Of a stretch of 64,000 nucleotides of DNA, positions 44,304 through 53,744 are shown in pieces. The DNA is from an uncultured Candidatus Actinomarina sp. (lineage in GTDB: Bacteria > Actinomycetota > Acidimicrobiia > Actinomarinales > Actinomarinaceae): contig CABYLQ010000001.1 of assembly GCA_902519845.1 (NCBI GenBank), positions 186,001 to 250,000 on the forward strand, written 5' to 3'. The number at the start of each line of letters is the position of its first letter. Positions within the stretch are counted from its first letter, which is position 1. The notes under the pieces were generated by a model, which saw nothing but the letters and a program-made list of their open reading frames with translations, had not been told where the DNA came from and ran no database searches. A program made the position numbers and the translations under genes.

Positions 44304-45860
44304 GTGAGGATTCCAAAAACTCTGTTAACAATAAATTCTTTAATTTTAGTAATTTTTATTTCTCCTGTAATTTATATGCTTTGGAGATTTCTTAATTTCT
44401 CAAGATCTATTTCTAGTTTTTTCGAATCATGGGATGTTTTTGGCTTAGTGTTTAATACATTAATAGTATTTTTTGCTGTTGTATTCTCAAGCGTGATAAT
44501 TGGTTTAATAATATCAATTATCACCGTAAGGTTTGATTTTCCAGGATCAAAAATCTTATTCACTTTATGTGCGCTGCCATTAGTTATACCCTCATATATA
44601 GGGGCCTTGACATATATTTCAGCATTCTCTCCTAAAGGATTATTCGTTCAAATTTTTAACAGGTACGGTATCAATGAAATCAGTGGAATAGAAGGTTTTT
44701 TAGGAAGTTGGTTAGTTTTAACTTTGTTTACTTACCCTTATGTACAGCTCATTTGCACAAGTGCATTGAGAAATCTTGATTCAACAGTTGAAGATGCTGC
44801 ACGTTCTCTTGGCGTAAATCAATTCAAAGTCTATACGAATGTTGTTATTCCCCGGCTTAAAAAGCCCATAATATATTCTGGATTATTGGTGGGCCTTTAT
44901 GTTATATCTGATTTCGGAGCAGTTTCATTAATGCGATATTCTACCGTTACGAAAGCTATTTATGCATATTATGAATTGAGCATACTTGGAGACCCTGTAA
45001 TTTTTTACTCAAGCCTTTTAATTGTTCTAGCTTTAATAATTAGTTTTGCTCAAAGAGGATCTGACACCTCAAGATCTGCAAAAGTATCAGGAACGCCAAG
45101 AATACCAAAAAAAATATTGCTTAATGGTAAAGGCAAATTAATCGCTTACTCGTTTCTAGGCCTTGTAGTTTTTCTTGGCTTGATTATTCCAATTTCTGTA
45201 TTGAGCTTTTGGTTAATAAGAGGGATTTATTATGGTAATGATGTTAGTTCTTCAATTCCTGGAATTCTTGGATCTTTTACAGCTGCAATAGTAACCTCAT
45301 TTTTTGCGATAATTATAGCTATGCCTATCGTAATTCTGATATCTCAATACAAATCTAGATTTGGTGACCTTCTTGAAAAGATAATGTTATCTCTTTATGG
45401 ATTACCTCATCTCGCAGTAGGTGTTTCAATCTTATTCATCTCCATAAAATTATTTCCTAATATTTATCAAAGTTTTTTTGCACTCGTAATTTCTTATTTA
45501 ATTGTCTTTTTACCTCAGGCAATAGGTGGAGGTCAAGCTTCAATGGAACAAGTGAAGTCATCTTATATTGAAGCAAGTCTTGGCCTTGGACAGTCAAAAA
45601 TAGAAACATTTAGAAGAATCACTTTCCCGTTAATATATCGAGGTTTATTTGCTGGTGGTGCACTTGTCTTTCTTTCAACAATGAAAGAGTTACCTCAGAC
45701 CTTACTACTAAGACCAACAGAGTTCAGCACTATGGCAGTTGACGTATGGTCGTTTGCATCTGAAGCATTATTTACTCAAGCTGCATTTTCGGCATTTATA
45801 TTGTTGGCAATTAGTGCAATTCCGACTTATATATTAAGTACTAGGAATTTAGAGGTTTAA
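44304..45860 (+). CDS. Ferric iron-type ABC permease, fused double module (FutB/FbpB-like)
   Basis: The 518-residue protein has about twelve helices as two fused BPD_transp_1 modules. Each carries an EAA coupling loop: VEDAARSLGVNQFKVYTNVVIP and IEASLGLGQSKIETFRRITFP. Starts at GTG 44304; the ATG two bases earlier runs into a stop. It is 2 nt before the ATPase gene. Confidence 0.92.
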   Translation: MRIPKTLLTINSLILVIFISPVIYMLWRFLNFSRSISSFFESWDVFGLVFNTLIVFFAVVFSSVIIGLIISIITVRFDFPGSKILFTLCALPLVIPSYIGALTYISAFSPKGLFVQIFNRYGINEISGIEGFLGSWLVLTLFTYPYVQLICTSALRNLDSTVEDAARSLGVNQFKVYTNVVIPRLKKPIIYSGLLVGLYVISDFGAVSLMRYSTVTKAIYAYYELSILGDPVIFYSSLLIVLALIISFAQRGSDTSRSAKVSGTPRIPKKILLNGKGKLIAYSFLGLVVFLGLIIPISVLSFWLIRGIYYGNDVSSSIPGILGSFTAAIVTSFFAIIIAMPIVILISQYKSRFGDLLEKIMLSLYGLPHLAVGVSILFISIKLFPNIYQSFFALVISYLIVFLPQAIGGGQASMEQVKSSYIEASLGLGQSKIETFRRITFPLIYRGLFAGGALVFLSTMKELPQTLLLRPTEFSTMAVDVWSFASEALFTQAAFSAFILLAISAIPTYILSTRNLEV

Positions 45861-45862
45861 AA

Positions 45863-46888
45863 ATGGTATTTGACAATTTAATAATTCGAGCCAGATCATT
45901 ATCAAAATCTTATGGAGAAGAAATCGTATTAGAAGACTTCAATATTGATATTTGGTACGGTTCAATTTTTGGAATCCTAGGTGTTTCCGGATCTGGTAAA
46001 ACAACAGCTTTAAGGCTATTGGCTGGATTTGAAAACCCTGACGAGGGAACAATTGAAATGCATAATAAAGTAATTTATGACAAAAAAATTAATATTCCAC
46101 CAGAAGAGAGAAAAATTGGTATGGTTTTTCAGGATTATGCTCTTTTTCCTCATTTAACTGTTGAAAAAAATATTGCATTCGGTCTTTCAAAGGACGAAAT
46201 TAAAAATGGAAGATTAGAAGAAATAATTAACATGACTAACTTACAACCATATAGAAATAAGTATCCACAAGATATATCTGGAGGCCAACAACAAAGAGTA
46301 TCTATTGCAAGAGCCTTAGCCCCAAAACCAGAAGTCATATTATTGGATGAACCTTTTACAAGTTTAGATGCACAAATGGCTAGGGACTTAAGAGAAGAGG
46401 TTGTTTCTTTATTAAGAGCAACAAAAACTACTGGAATTATCGTTACACATGATCAGGAAGAAGCACTATCAGTTTGTGATATTGTAAGTGTCCTTGAAAA
46501 CGGAAAAGTTATACAAAGCGCAACCCCACAAGAGATATACTTAAATCCTATCAGTCAAACAGTTGCAAACTCTGTGGGTGATCCAAATATTATAAAAGGG
46601 ATCTCTACAAATGGAAGAGTAAAAACTTCGCTTGGTACATTCAATTCAGCATATGATGGAGACTTAGACGTATCAATTAGGCCAGAATGTATAGAAGTTA
46701 ATTTAGACTCTAATGGAGATTACATTGTAAAAGAATGTATTTTCTATGGACATGATCAAGTGATCTCATTTGAAAATAAAAATGGTGAAGTTTTTAGAGC
46801 AAGATCCTTACCTTCAATGATTTTTGAGCCAGGGGATCAAGTATGTATCGATGTAACCGAAGTTACTACTTTTCCCTCAAAGCGCTGA
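45863..46888 (+). CDS. Ferric iron-type ABC ATPase (FutC/FbpC-like)
   Basis: The 341-residue ATPase has Walker A GVSGSGKTT (about 40-48), Q-loop MVFQDYALFPHLTV, signature ISGGQQQRVSIARAL, Walker B VILLDEPFTSLD and H-loop VTHDQEEAL. A C-terminal TOBE-like beta domain (about 240-341) follows, as in iron and polyamine importers. It overlaps the convergent small coiled-coil gene by 12 nt. Confidence 0.94.
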   Translation: MVFDNLIIRARSLSKSYGEEIVLEDFNIDIWYGSIFGILGVSGSGKTTALRLLAGFENPDEGTIEMHNKVIYDKKINIPPEERKIGMVFQDYALFPHLTVEKNIAFGLSKDEIKNGRLEEIINMTNLQPYRNKYPQDISGGQQQRVSIARALAPKPEVILLDEPFTSLDAQMARDLREEVVSLLRATKTTGIIVTHDQEEALSVCDIVSVLENGKVIQSATPQEIYLNPISQTVANSVGDPNIIKGISTNGRVKTSLGTFNSAYDGDLDVSIRPECIEVNLDSNGDYIVKECIFYGHDQVISFENKNGEVFRARSLPSMIFEPGDQVCIDVTEVTTFPSKR

Positions 46889-47071
46889 ATTAATTTTTGA
46901 AATTTTACCTGCAATATTTTGTAAATCGCTTTCTATTTCAGCTAATCTCTGTTTTGCTCTTTTATTAGAATTTTCTGAAATAAATTCCCTTGATGAGGAT
47001 ATAGATTTTGAGATAACCTCAATTTCATTAAGCATAATTTGGATTTCTTGATACATTTCTTGTTTATTCAT
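46877..47071 (-). CDS. Small coiled-coil protein (64 residues)
   Basis: From ATG 47071 the peptide starts MNKQEMYQEIQIMLNEIEVI and continues with heptad-like spacing of Ile/Leu through RAKQRLAEIESDLQNIAGKI, so one long helix or coiled coil is likely. An in-frame ATG at 47098 would leave only 8 bp to the heliorhodopsin start. No family recognised. It is divergent from heliorhodopsin, so any link with it is inference. Confidence 0.55.
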   Translation of the reverse strand: MNKQEMYQEIQIMLNEIEVISKSISSSREFISENSNKRAKQRLAEIESDLQNIAGKISKINSAL

Positions 47072-47106
47072 ATTTAAGTAGATGTTTGTAAATTCCATAT
47101 TAATAT

Positions 47107-47934
47107 GTGAGTGTCAAAGGGGGGAATTTGATATCTGAAAAAATAAGAAAACTAAGACGTTTTAATATCATCATGGGCTTTATGCACTTGATTCAAGGGT
47201 CTGGATTATTTTGGCTAGGAACTGTTGTAAATTCTGATTTTATTGTCCCTATTACGCTTACTCAACTGGTTGGTGTAGGCAGCCCAGAAGATCCCTCATC
47301 TTTTGCACTTGTTCCAGAATTAGAAATCTGGAGAGAAATAACGAACTTTGGTCCAGCTGTGGCAACATTTTTGTTAGCTTCTGCTGTCGCACATTTTTTG
47401 ATTTCTGGGCCATTTTATAAAAAATATCAAGAAGATCTTGCAAAAGGAATAAACAAAGTCAGATGGATTGAATATTCAATAAGTGCTTCTGTAATGATTG
47501 TCCTTATTGCATTACTTGTTGGAATTTATGATGTTTGGGCCCTTCTTGGAATTTTCTTCATGAATGCTGCCATGTGTTGGTTTGGATGGATGATGGAAGT
47601 TAATAACCAATATACAGATAAAGTTGACTGGACAAGTTATATTATGGGGTGTTTGGTTGGTGTTACACCATGGATATTTATATTTATCAATCTGATAGGC
47701 GACGGAGTAGCTACTGATTCCAATCCACAAGGAGTTCCTCAATTTGTTGTTTGGATATTTGTAAGTATATTTTTATTCTTTAATACTTTTTCCATAAATA
47801 TGGTTCTCCAATATAAAGGTGTTGGAAAATGGAAAGACTATTTGTATGGAGAAAGAGCATATATATGGTTGAGTCTTTTAGCAAAAACAGCTTTAGCTTG
47901 GCAAGTATTCTTTGGAACCTACCAACCTAATTAA
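47107..47934 (+). CDS. Heliorhodopsin
   Basis: The 275-residue, seven-helix protein matches the heliorhodopsin family (reference: 48C12). Retinal Schiff-base Lys260 is in LSLLAKTALAWQVFFGT, counterion Glu122 is in VRWIEYSISASVMIVLIA, and the family histidines are at His27 (GFMHLIQ) and His96 (AVAHFLIS). The end, YKGVGKWKDYLYGERAYIWL, is also typical. Heliorhodopsins have an inverted topology and a slow photocycle and mostly do not pump ions; sensing or switching is the favoured view. Start: GTG 47107; a TTG at 47128 has a better Shine-Dalgarno (AAAGGGGGG) and could be the real start. No type 1 rhodopsin or carotenoid gene is in the window. Confidence 0.96.
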   Translation: MSVKGGNLISEKIRKLRRFNIIMGFMHLIQGSGLFWLGTVVNSDFIVPITLTQLVGVGSPEDPSSFALVPELEIWREITNFGPAVATFLLASAVAHFLISGPFYKKYQEDLAKGINKVRWIEYSISASVMIVLIALLVGIYDVWALLGIFFMNAAMCWFGWMMEVNNQYTDKVDWTSYIMGCLVGVTPWIFIFINLIGDGVATDSNPQGVPQFVVWIFVSIFLFFNTFSINMVLQYKGVGKWKDYLYGERAYIWLSLLAKTALAWQVFFGTYQPN

Positions 47935-47935
47935 A

Positions 47936-48007
47936 TTATTTAATTTTTTTAATTAAAAAAAACATTAAAACAAAAATAAAAACCATACCTATATATGACA
48001 AAACCAT
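47936..48007 (-). CDS. Possible 23-residue single-pass membrane peptide
   Basis: The frame begins 2 nt after the phosphodiesterase-like gene stop, starting MVLSYIGMVFIFVLMFFLIK and ending KIK. It is one hydrophobic helix with a Lys tail. The DNA is AT-rich and such frames arise by chance, so this is tentative. It fills the 75-bp gap to the heliorhodopsin stop. Confidence 0.3.
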   Translation of the reverse strand: MVLSYIGMVFIFVLMFFLIKKIK

Positions 48008-48009
48008 TT

Positions 48010-49092
48010 TTAACTTACAATCTCAATTAATGGGATGGCGACTTCTTTGGGTGAAAGTCCGCCGTGGTATCCTCTTAAATTTGCACTCAGATGATTTGGA
48101 AAAATAATATGACCATCATCAAGTAAGAACACATGTTCAGGAAAAAAGTTATTTCTTTCATCGTCATTTGGCAATCCAATGAGTGATTCTATTTCTTGTT
48201 TTTCTAGGAAATGTCCAGGGATATTCTTAAAGATATTTTTTATTTTTTTCATATCTCCATTTATATATACCGATCTTTGGTCTCCATAAATCTTTACTGA
48301 GTCATCATATATAATCTTGTGTCTATTTTTATCATCTACGTTTATGACACCATGATCAGCTGTTAAACAAGTGTATCGACTCACATCACTTTTTGTTATT
48401 TCCGTTAGAAACTCAGAAAACTTTTTAACTTCTTTTAACCATTCTTCGCTATTTGTACCATAAACATGTGCAGCAACATCAATTACGGGATAATATAAAA
48501 AGTTAAATTGATTATCTAAAATATTTGGAAGGGTGAATATTTCTCTAAGTTCATCCAAATTTTCATATCCAATTTGATTTGCCCCTCTATATAAATGTTT
48601 TGATAAAGATGTGTTGATTAAATCTTTAGGTTGAATGACATTAAAAACTATATTTTTTTTAGTGAGAATGTTCCAAATTGTTTTTTGGTTAGAAAAAAAT
48701 TTTTTATCCTGTAAATAATTTTCCGAACCTCTCCAATTCAATGTATTAATTAATTTATTTTCGGATTTATCAAAATGGTAATATCCAATCAACCCATTTT
48801 CTATTGGGTCGCTTGCTAAATTGACTGATCCCAGAGCTACACTTGTTGAACTTGGAAATGTTGAGACAATTTCATCAGTCTGGTTCTGTGTAAGTATATT
48901 GTCTAGATTATCAATATTTTTACTACCAAGACCATCTACTAATATGAAGTTAATTTTTTTCATTGAGCTTTCATATTTCTTCAAAAGTAATTTACTATTT
49001 GATTTGAAAACCTCTTCAGAACATAATTTGTTCACAATTGTTTTTATCAAATCTGTTATATTTGGAGAATTGAGAAATTCTTTTTTATCCAT
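48010..49092 (-). CDS. Type I phosphodiesterase / nucleotide pyrophosphatase-family hydrolase
   Basis: The 360-residue protein belongs to the alkaline-phosphatase superfamily. Metal and catalytic positions can be seen: Asp in FILVDGLG, nucleophile region STFPSSTSVALGS, DVAAHVYG, ADHG in CLTADHGVI and a last His in RGYHGGLSP. No signal peptide is seen, so it may be cytoplasmic. Similar actinobacterial proteins are annotated as alkaline phosphatase family; the substrate is unknown. ATG 49092 is preferred to the TTG one codon earlier. Confidence 0.85.
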   Translation of the reverse strand: MDKKEFLNSPNITDLIKTIVNKLCSEEVFKSNSKLLLKKYESSMKKINFILVDGLGSKNIDNLDNILTQNQTDEIVSTFPSSTSVALGSVNLASDPIENGLIGYYHFDKSENKLINTLNWRGSENYLQDKKFFSNQKTIWNILTKKNIVFNVIQPKDLINTSLSKHLYRGANQIGYENLDELREIFTLPNILDNQFNFLYYPVIDVAAHVYGTNSEEWLKEVKKFSEFLTEITKSDVSRYTCLTADHGVINVDDKNRHKIIYDDSVKIYGDQRSVYINGDMKKIKNIFKNIPGHFLEKQEIESLIGLPNDDERNNFFPEHVFLLDDGHIIFPNHLSANLRGYHGGLSPKEVAIPLIEIVS

Positions 49093-49167
49093 CAAAAAAT
49101 TTTACAAAAGAATTCCACCGATGTTTTAAAAAAAACTAAAATTTTATAAGCATACTAAAGTTAATAT

Positions 49168-49533
49168 ATGATTTCTTATTTTCAAGATTACGTAACGGTT
49201 GGAGCAATGATAGGTTTGGGACTCTTATTGTTTTTAGTTTTTATTTCTTTATCTGCATTGCTTAGTCCAAAGAAACCTACTCCAGAAAAAATTAAGACTT
49301 ATGAGTGCGGTGTAGATCCTGTTGGAGGAGGATGGAGCCAAACATATGTTAGATACTATATCTTTGGGTTACTTTTTGTAATATTTGATGTTGAGGCTGT
49401 ATTTATCTTTCCATGGGCATTAAACCTCGAGAATCTTGGATATTTTGGTTTAATTGAGATGTTTATTTTTATTTTTATACTTCTGCTTGGTTTAATTTAT
49501 GCAATTAGAAAGGATGTGTTGAAATGGGAGTAA
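49168..49533 (+). CDS. nuoA: NADH-quinone oxidoreductase-like subunit A (complex I-2)
   Basis: The 121-residue membrane subunit has the family loop [17 protein letters not shown] and [21 protein letters not shown]. It keeps Cys47 in the ND3 loop, where complex I-1 has Ser. No Rex-box is present upstream. It is the first gene of an 11-gene operon and overlaps nuoB by 10 nt. Confidence 0.95.
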   Translation: MISYFQDYVTVGAMIGLGLLLFLVFISLSALLSPKKPTPEKIKTYECGVDPVGGGWSQTYVRYYIFGLLFVIFDVEAVFIFPWALNLENLGYFGLIEMFIFIFILLLGLIYAIRKDVLKWE

Positions 49534-50021
49534 TCGACAAATTTGGAGTTCCTAAGCCTATTTCTAAAATACTTAATTGGGCGAGAGCTTATGATATGTG
49601 GTATTTTCAATTTGGACTAGCATGCTGTGCCATAGAAGTAATGGCTGCTAGCGGACCAAGACATGATTTTATGAGATTAGGAATCATACCTCTTCCTGCA
49701 TCTCCAAGACAAGCTGACTTGATGGTAGTTGCAGGTACTGTAACAGACAAAATGGCACCTTCTGTGAAAAGATTATATGATCAAATGCCTGAACCAAAAT
49801 ATGTGATTTCCATGGGTTCTTGTTCAAATAGCGGGGGTCCGTATTGGGACTCATATTCAGTTACAAAGGGTGTTGATCAACTCATTCCTGTTGATGTATA
49901 TGTCCCAGGTTGTCCACCTCGACCAGAAGCATTGCAAGAAGGAATTGTTTTACTACAGAAAAAAATAAAAGGTGAAGATATTAAAGGAAAGTGGAGAGAG
50001 AAAGACATTGAACCAGTCTGA
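49524..50021 (+). CDS. nuoB: NADH-quinone oxidoreductase-like subunit B (complex I-2)
   Basis: The 165-residue subunit has all N2 ligands: adjacent Cys in [14 protein letters not shown], Cys in GSCSNSGG and PGCPPRPE. It is clearly diverged from the first copy (e.g. [23 protein letters not shown] instead of [14 protein letters not shown], each in part), so this is not a recent duplication. Confidence 0.96.
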   Translation: MGVIDKFGVPKPISKILNWARAYDMWYFQFGLACCAIEVMAASGPRHDFMRLGIIPLPASPRQADLMVVAGTVTDKMAPSVKRLYDQMPEPKYVISMGSCSNSGGPYWDSYSVTKGVDQLIPVDVYVPGCPPRPEALQEGIVLLQKKIKGEDIKGKWREKDIEPV

Positions 50022-50568
50022 CCAAAACGAATTTATTAATTCAATACAAAGTTCCTTTAAAAACACTTCTTATAACTTTGATACTTTAAAAATAAATGTT
50101 AATTTATCATCTTGGATTGATACTCATAAAATTTTAAAAAAAGATTTTAATCTAAGTTTTTTTAATTGGTTGTCAGCGGTTGATTGGGACAATGAAGTAA
50201 AAACTGGGGATGCACCCAAAGAACCTGTAACACCAAGTTTTGAAATACTTAGTTGTCTTTCTCAAACAAATTCAAATAATTTAGTTATTTCTTCAACAGT
50301 AATTTCTAAAGAAAATGCTGAGATTGAATCTTTAGTTGATGTATTTGCTGGTGCTAATTGGCATGAGCGAGAAGCATATGAAATGTTTGGAATAAATTTC
50401 TTGAACCATCCAAATCTAACAAAACTTTATTTACCTGATGATTATGAGGGAAATCCTCTTTTGAAATCTTTTGAACTAATTAGTAGAGAAGTAAAACCTT
50501 GGCCAGGTGATGTTGATGTTGAAGGCATGCCTGAAGACAGTATCGTTGTAGAAGAAAAAGGTAGCTAA
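50008..50568 (+). CDS. nuoC: NADH-quinone oxidoreductase-like subunit C (complex I-2)
   Basis: The 186-residue subunit has [37 protein letters not shown] and [14 protein letters not shown], typical of NuoC. TTG 50008 has GGAGAG 9 nt upstream; GTG 49972 would add 12 residues inside nuoB. It shares its last base with the nuoD start. Confidence 0.93.
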   Translation: MNQSDQNEFINSIQSSFKNTSYNFDTLKINVNLSSWIDTHKILKKDFNLSFFNWLSAVDWDNEVKTGDAPKEPVTPSFEILSCLSQTNSNNLVISSTVISKENAEIESLVDVFAGANWHEREAYEMFGINFLNHPNLTKLYLPDDYEGNPLLKSFELISREVKPWPGDVDVEGMPEDSIVVEEKGS

Positions 50569-51764
50569 TGTCTCAGACTATGGATCCAAACAATATGCCA
50601 ATTTTATCTGAAGCATCAGTTTCTGTAGAAATTGAAACAGAGGATATGACTTTAAATATTGGCCCTCAGCATCCATCAACTCATGGAGTTTTAAGGTTAG
50701 TAGCTAAAGTCAATGGAGAAAAAATATCTAGTGTTGAACCTGTACTTGGATACATGCACAGAGGATATGAAAAGCTTGCAGAGGTCAGAACTTATCCACA
50801 AGTAACAACATTAGTTAATAGAATTGATTGGGTTTCAGGTTTTGCAAATGAGATTCCATTTATCGCTGGTGCAGAGAAACTTATGGAAATTGAAGTACCT
50901 GAAAGGGCACAATACATTAGATTAATTTTGACTGAAATGGCAAGGATAAGTTCACATTTTGTTTTTAATGGTGCCTTCCCTCTTGAGATTGGTGCTCTAA
51001 CACCTATATTCCTAGCTATGGAAGATCGAGAAAGAGTTCTTGATTTGCTCGAATCGGTAACTGGTGGAAGATTCCATCCAAACTTCAACCGTATTGGTGG
51101 TGTAAAACCTGTTGCAGGTGCTGGACCAACAACAAAAAAAGATATACAGGATTTGCCAGCAGGATTTTATCATGACACCAAAGTTGCAATGGAAAAAGTT
51201 TTGAAAGCTGTTGATACTTTTGAAGACTTAATAGGTGGAAATGAAGTATTTCAAGCTAGAACAAAAAAGGTAGGTGTTCTAACAAAAGAAGTTGCGGAAG
51301 AGTATGGAGTGTCTGGACCAATATTAAGGGCATCAGGTGTTGAGTTCGACCTGAGAAAACAATCAGATTACTTGCCATATGACAAATTTGATTTTGAAAT
51401 ACCAATAGGTGAAAATGGTGACTGTTTTGACAGATGGTCTGTAAGAACATCTGAGATGAGAGAATCTGCAAAAATTATTTTACAAGCAATTGAAGACATG
51501 CCTTCCGGACCAATCCAAGCAAAGGTACCAAAAGTTATAAAAGTTCCTAAAGGACAAACATATGTAAGAGCAGAAAATCCTAAGGGTGAAATGGGATATT
51601 ATATTATTTCTGAAGGTGGTTTAGGACCATATAGATTAAAAATAAGAACAGCTTCATTTAGTAACATTTCAATTTTGCCAATCATGCTTGAAGGGGCATT
51701 GCTTCCTGACTTGATAGCAATAATGGGTAGTTTAGATTTTGTCCTTGGAGATGTTGATAGATGA
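50568..51764 (+). CDS. nuoD: NADH-quinone oxidoreductase-like subunit D (complex I-2)
   Basis: The 398-residue quinone-site subunit starts its core at LNIGPQHPSTHGVLRL and ends FVLGDVDR; Tyr of the quinone headgroup site is in RTYPQ. It has no long acidic N-terminal extension. The loop reads YMHRGYEKL with Arg65 exactly where NDUFS2 carries symmetrically dimethylated Arg (R118 of the human precursor). The methyltransferase gene at 59145 is therefore of interest. It overlaps nuoH by 4 nt. Confidence 0.96.
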   Translation: MSQTMDPNNMPILSEASVSVEIETEDMTLNIGPQHPSTHGVLRLVAKVNGEKISSVEPVLGYMHRGYEKLAEVRTYPQVTTLVNRIDWVSGFANEIPFIAGAEKLMEIEVPERAQYIRLILTEMARISSHFVFNGAFPLEIGALTPIFLAMEDRERVLDLLESVTGGRFHPNFNRIGGVKPVAGAGPTTKKDIQDLPAGFYHDTKVAMEKVLKAVDTFEDLIGGNEVFQARTKKVGVLTKEVAEEYGVSGPILRASGVEFDLRKQSDYLPYDKFDFEIPIGENGDCFDRWSVRTSEMRESAKIILQAIEDMPSGPIQAKVPKVIKVPKGQTYVRAENPKGEMGYYIISEGGLGPYRLKIRTASFSNISILPIMLEGALLPDLIAIMGSLDFVLGDVDR

Positions 51765-52741
51765 GTTTTAGTAGTGAACTACTTATCAAAGTTTTGGTTG
51801 TTTTAGCGACTGCTCCAGTAATGGCTTTAGGACTTACCTTACTAGAGGTTAAAGGTTCCGCCTGGATGCAAAGGAGACCTGGACCTCTTCATGTTGGTTT
51901 AAGAGGATTTATATTTCCACTTGCAACAGCTGCAAAATATTTTCAAAAGGAAACGATCATTCCAAAAGATGTTGATGAGCCCGTATTTAAGTGGGCGCCA
52001 GCTTGGGTTATAGCTGCTGTAGTAGGCCTTTTCACAATTATTCCATTAAGTCCAACATTAATTGTCCGCGATCTGGAATTAGGAGTTTTCTTTTTACTTG
52101 CAATCAGCTCCATCTCCACTATCGGAGTGCTTACCGCTGGATGGTCCTCTGCAAACAAATTTTCTCTAATGGGTGGTTTAAGAGCAGCGGGACAACTTAT
52201 TGCCTATGAATTGCCACTAATTTTATCTGTAGTTGGTGTCGTTATACAAGCTGAAACTATGTCAACAGTTGGAATAGTTGAAAAACAGATTGAATTTGGA
52301 TTTCCTTTTGTAATAGCAGGACAGGGCATTGCTTTTATTATTTTTATGATTGCTGCAACTGCTGAAATGATGAGAACACCATTTGATATGCCAATTGGTG
52401 AATCTGAATTAACTATGGGCTTTATGACAGAATATTCTGGGATTAGATTTCTAATTTTTTATATTTCTGAATATATAAATTTATTTGTAATGTGTGCAAT
52501 TGCCTCAACTCTTTTCTTAGGTGGGTATCATATTCCACTTTTACCGACAGAATGGGTTAATTTTTATGGTCCACTGGTTTTAATCGGAAAGACATTTACA
52601 TTAGCGTTTCTTCTTATTGCTATACGATGGTCATTTCCGCGATTCAGGGAAGATCAACTTCAGACTCTAGCTTGGAAAGTGCTTATACCTCTCTCCCTTT
52701 TGAATATAATGGTTACGGCAATCATGAAGGTAGTTTTTTAA
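51761..52741 (+). CDS. nuoH: NADH-quinone oxidoreductase-like subunit H (complex I-2)
   Basis: The 326-residue membrane subunit has LEVKGSAWMQRRPGPLHVGLRG, GGLRAAGQLIAYELPLILS, TPFDMPIGESELTMGFMTEYSG (in part) and RWSFPRFREDQLQTLAWK. It lacks the insertions seen in copy 1. Its stop overlaps the nuoI ATG by 1 nt. Confidence 0.95.
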   Translation: MSFSSELLIKVLVVLATAPVMALGLTLLEVKGSAWMQRRPGPLHVGLRGFIFPLATAAKYFQKETIIPKDVDEPVFKWAPAWVIAAVVGLFTIIPLSPTLIVRDLELGVFFLLAISSISTIGVLTAGWSSANKFSLMGGLRAAGQLIAYELPLILSVVGVVIQAETMSTVGIVEKQIEFGFPFVIAGQGIAFIIFMIAATAEMMRTPFDMPIGESELTMGFMTEYSGIRFLIFYISEYINLFVMCAIASTLFLGGYHIPLLPTEWVNFYGPLVLIGKTFTLAFLLIAIRWSFPRFREDQLQTLAWKVLIPLSLLNIMVTAIMKVVF

Positions 52742-53226
52742 TGCAAAAATTTAAACCAAGGATTCCTGGATTTTTGATTGGATTAAAAATCGTTATTGGC
52801 AATATGTTCAAGACCCTTCTTCCTTTTTTTGAAAATCCAAACGTCAATTATCCTTTTGAAAAGGAAGTTCTTGCACCAAGAACAAGAGGAGTAATTGCTC
52901 TAGACTCAGAAGCTTGTACAAGTTGCATGTTGTGTGCAAGATCTTGCCCAGACTGGTGTATTTACATAGAGGGTCACAAAGAATTACAACCACCTTCAAA
53001 ACCAGGGGGACGCCAAAGAAGCAGAGCAGTACTTGATCGCTTCGATATTGATTATGCACTTTGTATGTATTGTGGAATCTGTGTTGAGGTGTGTCCTTTT
53101 GATGCCTTGTTCTGGTCACCTGAATATGAATATTCCGAGTTTTCAATGGGAGATATGCTTCACGACAAAGACAGACTTGATGAATGGTTAAAGACTGTTC
53201 CTGAAAGTCCAGGCTTAGAGAGCTAA
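52741..53226 (+). CDS. nuoI: NADH-quinone oxidoreductase-like subunit I (complex I-2)
   Basis: From ATG 52741 the 161-residue subunit has two [4Fe-4S] motifs, CTSCMLCARSCPDWC and CMYCGICVEVCPFDA. A longer in-frame start at 52627 lies inside nuoH and is rejected. Because NuoE/F/G are absent, this ferredoxin-like subunit is the likely entry point for electrons from an external donor such as a ferredoxin; that is inference. Confidence 0.95.
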   Translation: MQKFKPRIPGFLIGLKIVIGNMFKTLLPFFENPNVNYPFEKEVLAPRTRGVIALDSEACTSCMLCARSCPDWCIYIEGHKELQPPSKPGGRQRSRAVLDRFDIDYALCMYCGICVEVCPFDALFWSPEYEYSEFSMGDMLHDKDRLDEWLKTVPESPGLES

Positions 53227-53744
53227 TGGAAACAATAGACATATTTTCGTATTTTCTTTTATTGTTGCTTCTACTTAGTGGAATAAAAGTAGTGACTACT
53301 TCAAATGTTATTCATGCTGCTATATTTTTAGTTTTTACGCTAGCTACTACCGCTATTTTATTCATTTTATTATCTGCAGAGTTTGTTGCCTTGGTACTAG
53401 TTCTTGTATATATAGGAGCAGTGATTGTTTTATTTTTATTCGGGGTGATGATTACAAGAGCTCCTTTAGGTCCAAATGCTGAATTAGATAATGATCAAAA
53501 CAAACTATTTGCTACTTTGATATCGCTCTCAATTTTTGGAATATTTACTTATATTCTTTTACAAACATTCGATTCAACAGTTGTAATTAGTGAGGGAACA
53601 TCAACAAAGCTATTGGGCGAAATTCTGTTAAGTAGATTTGTTTTTCCTTTTGAGTTGGTTTCTTTTGTTTTATTGGGAGCTTTAATTGGCGGAATAACAC
53701 TAGCAAGAAAAGATAATGCATTAATGGACGAAGACCAAATATGA
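53226..53744 (+). CDS. nuoJ: NADH-quinone oxidoreductase-like subunit J (complex I-2)
   Basis: The 172-residue membrane subunit has SAEFVALVLVLVYIGAVIVL with the ND6-type bulge region, and five predicted helices. It shares 1 nt with nuoI and overlaps nuoK by 4 nt. Confidence 0.94.
   Translation: METIDIFSYFLLLLLLLSGIKVVTTSNVIHAAIFLVFTLATTAILFILLSAEFVALVLVLVYIGAVIVLFLFGVMITRAPLGPNAELDNDQNKLFATLISLSIFGIFTYILLQTFDSTVVISEGTSTKLLGEILLSRFVFPFELVSFVLLGALIGGITLARKDNALMDEDQI

Noticed and set aside
52627-52740. Longer nuoI-2 start at 52627
   Set aside because: It lies entirely inside nuoH; ATG 52741 gives the normal family start.
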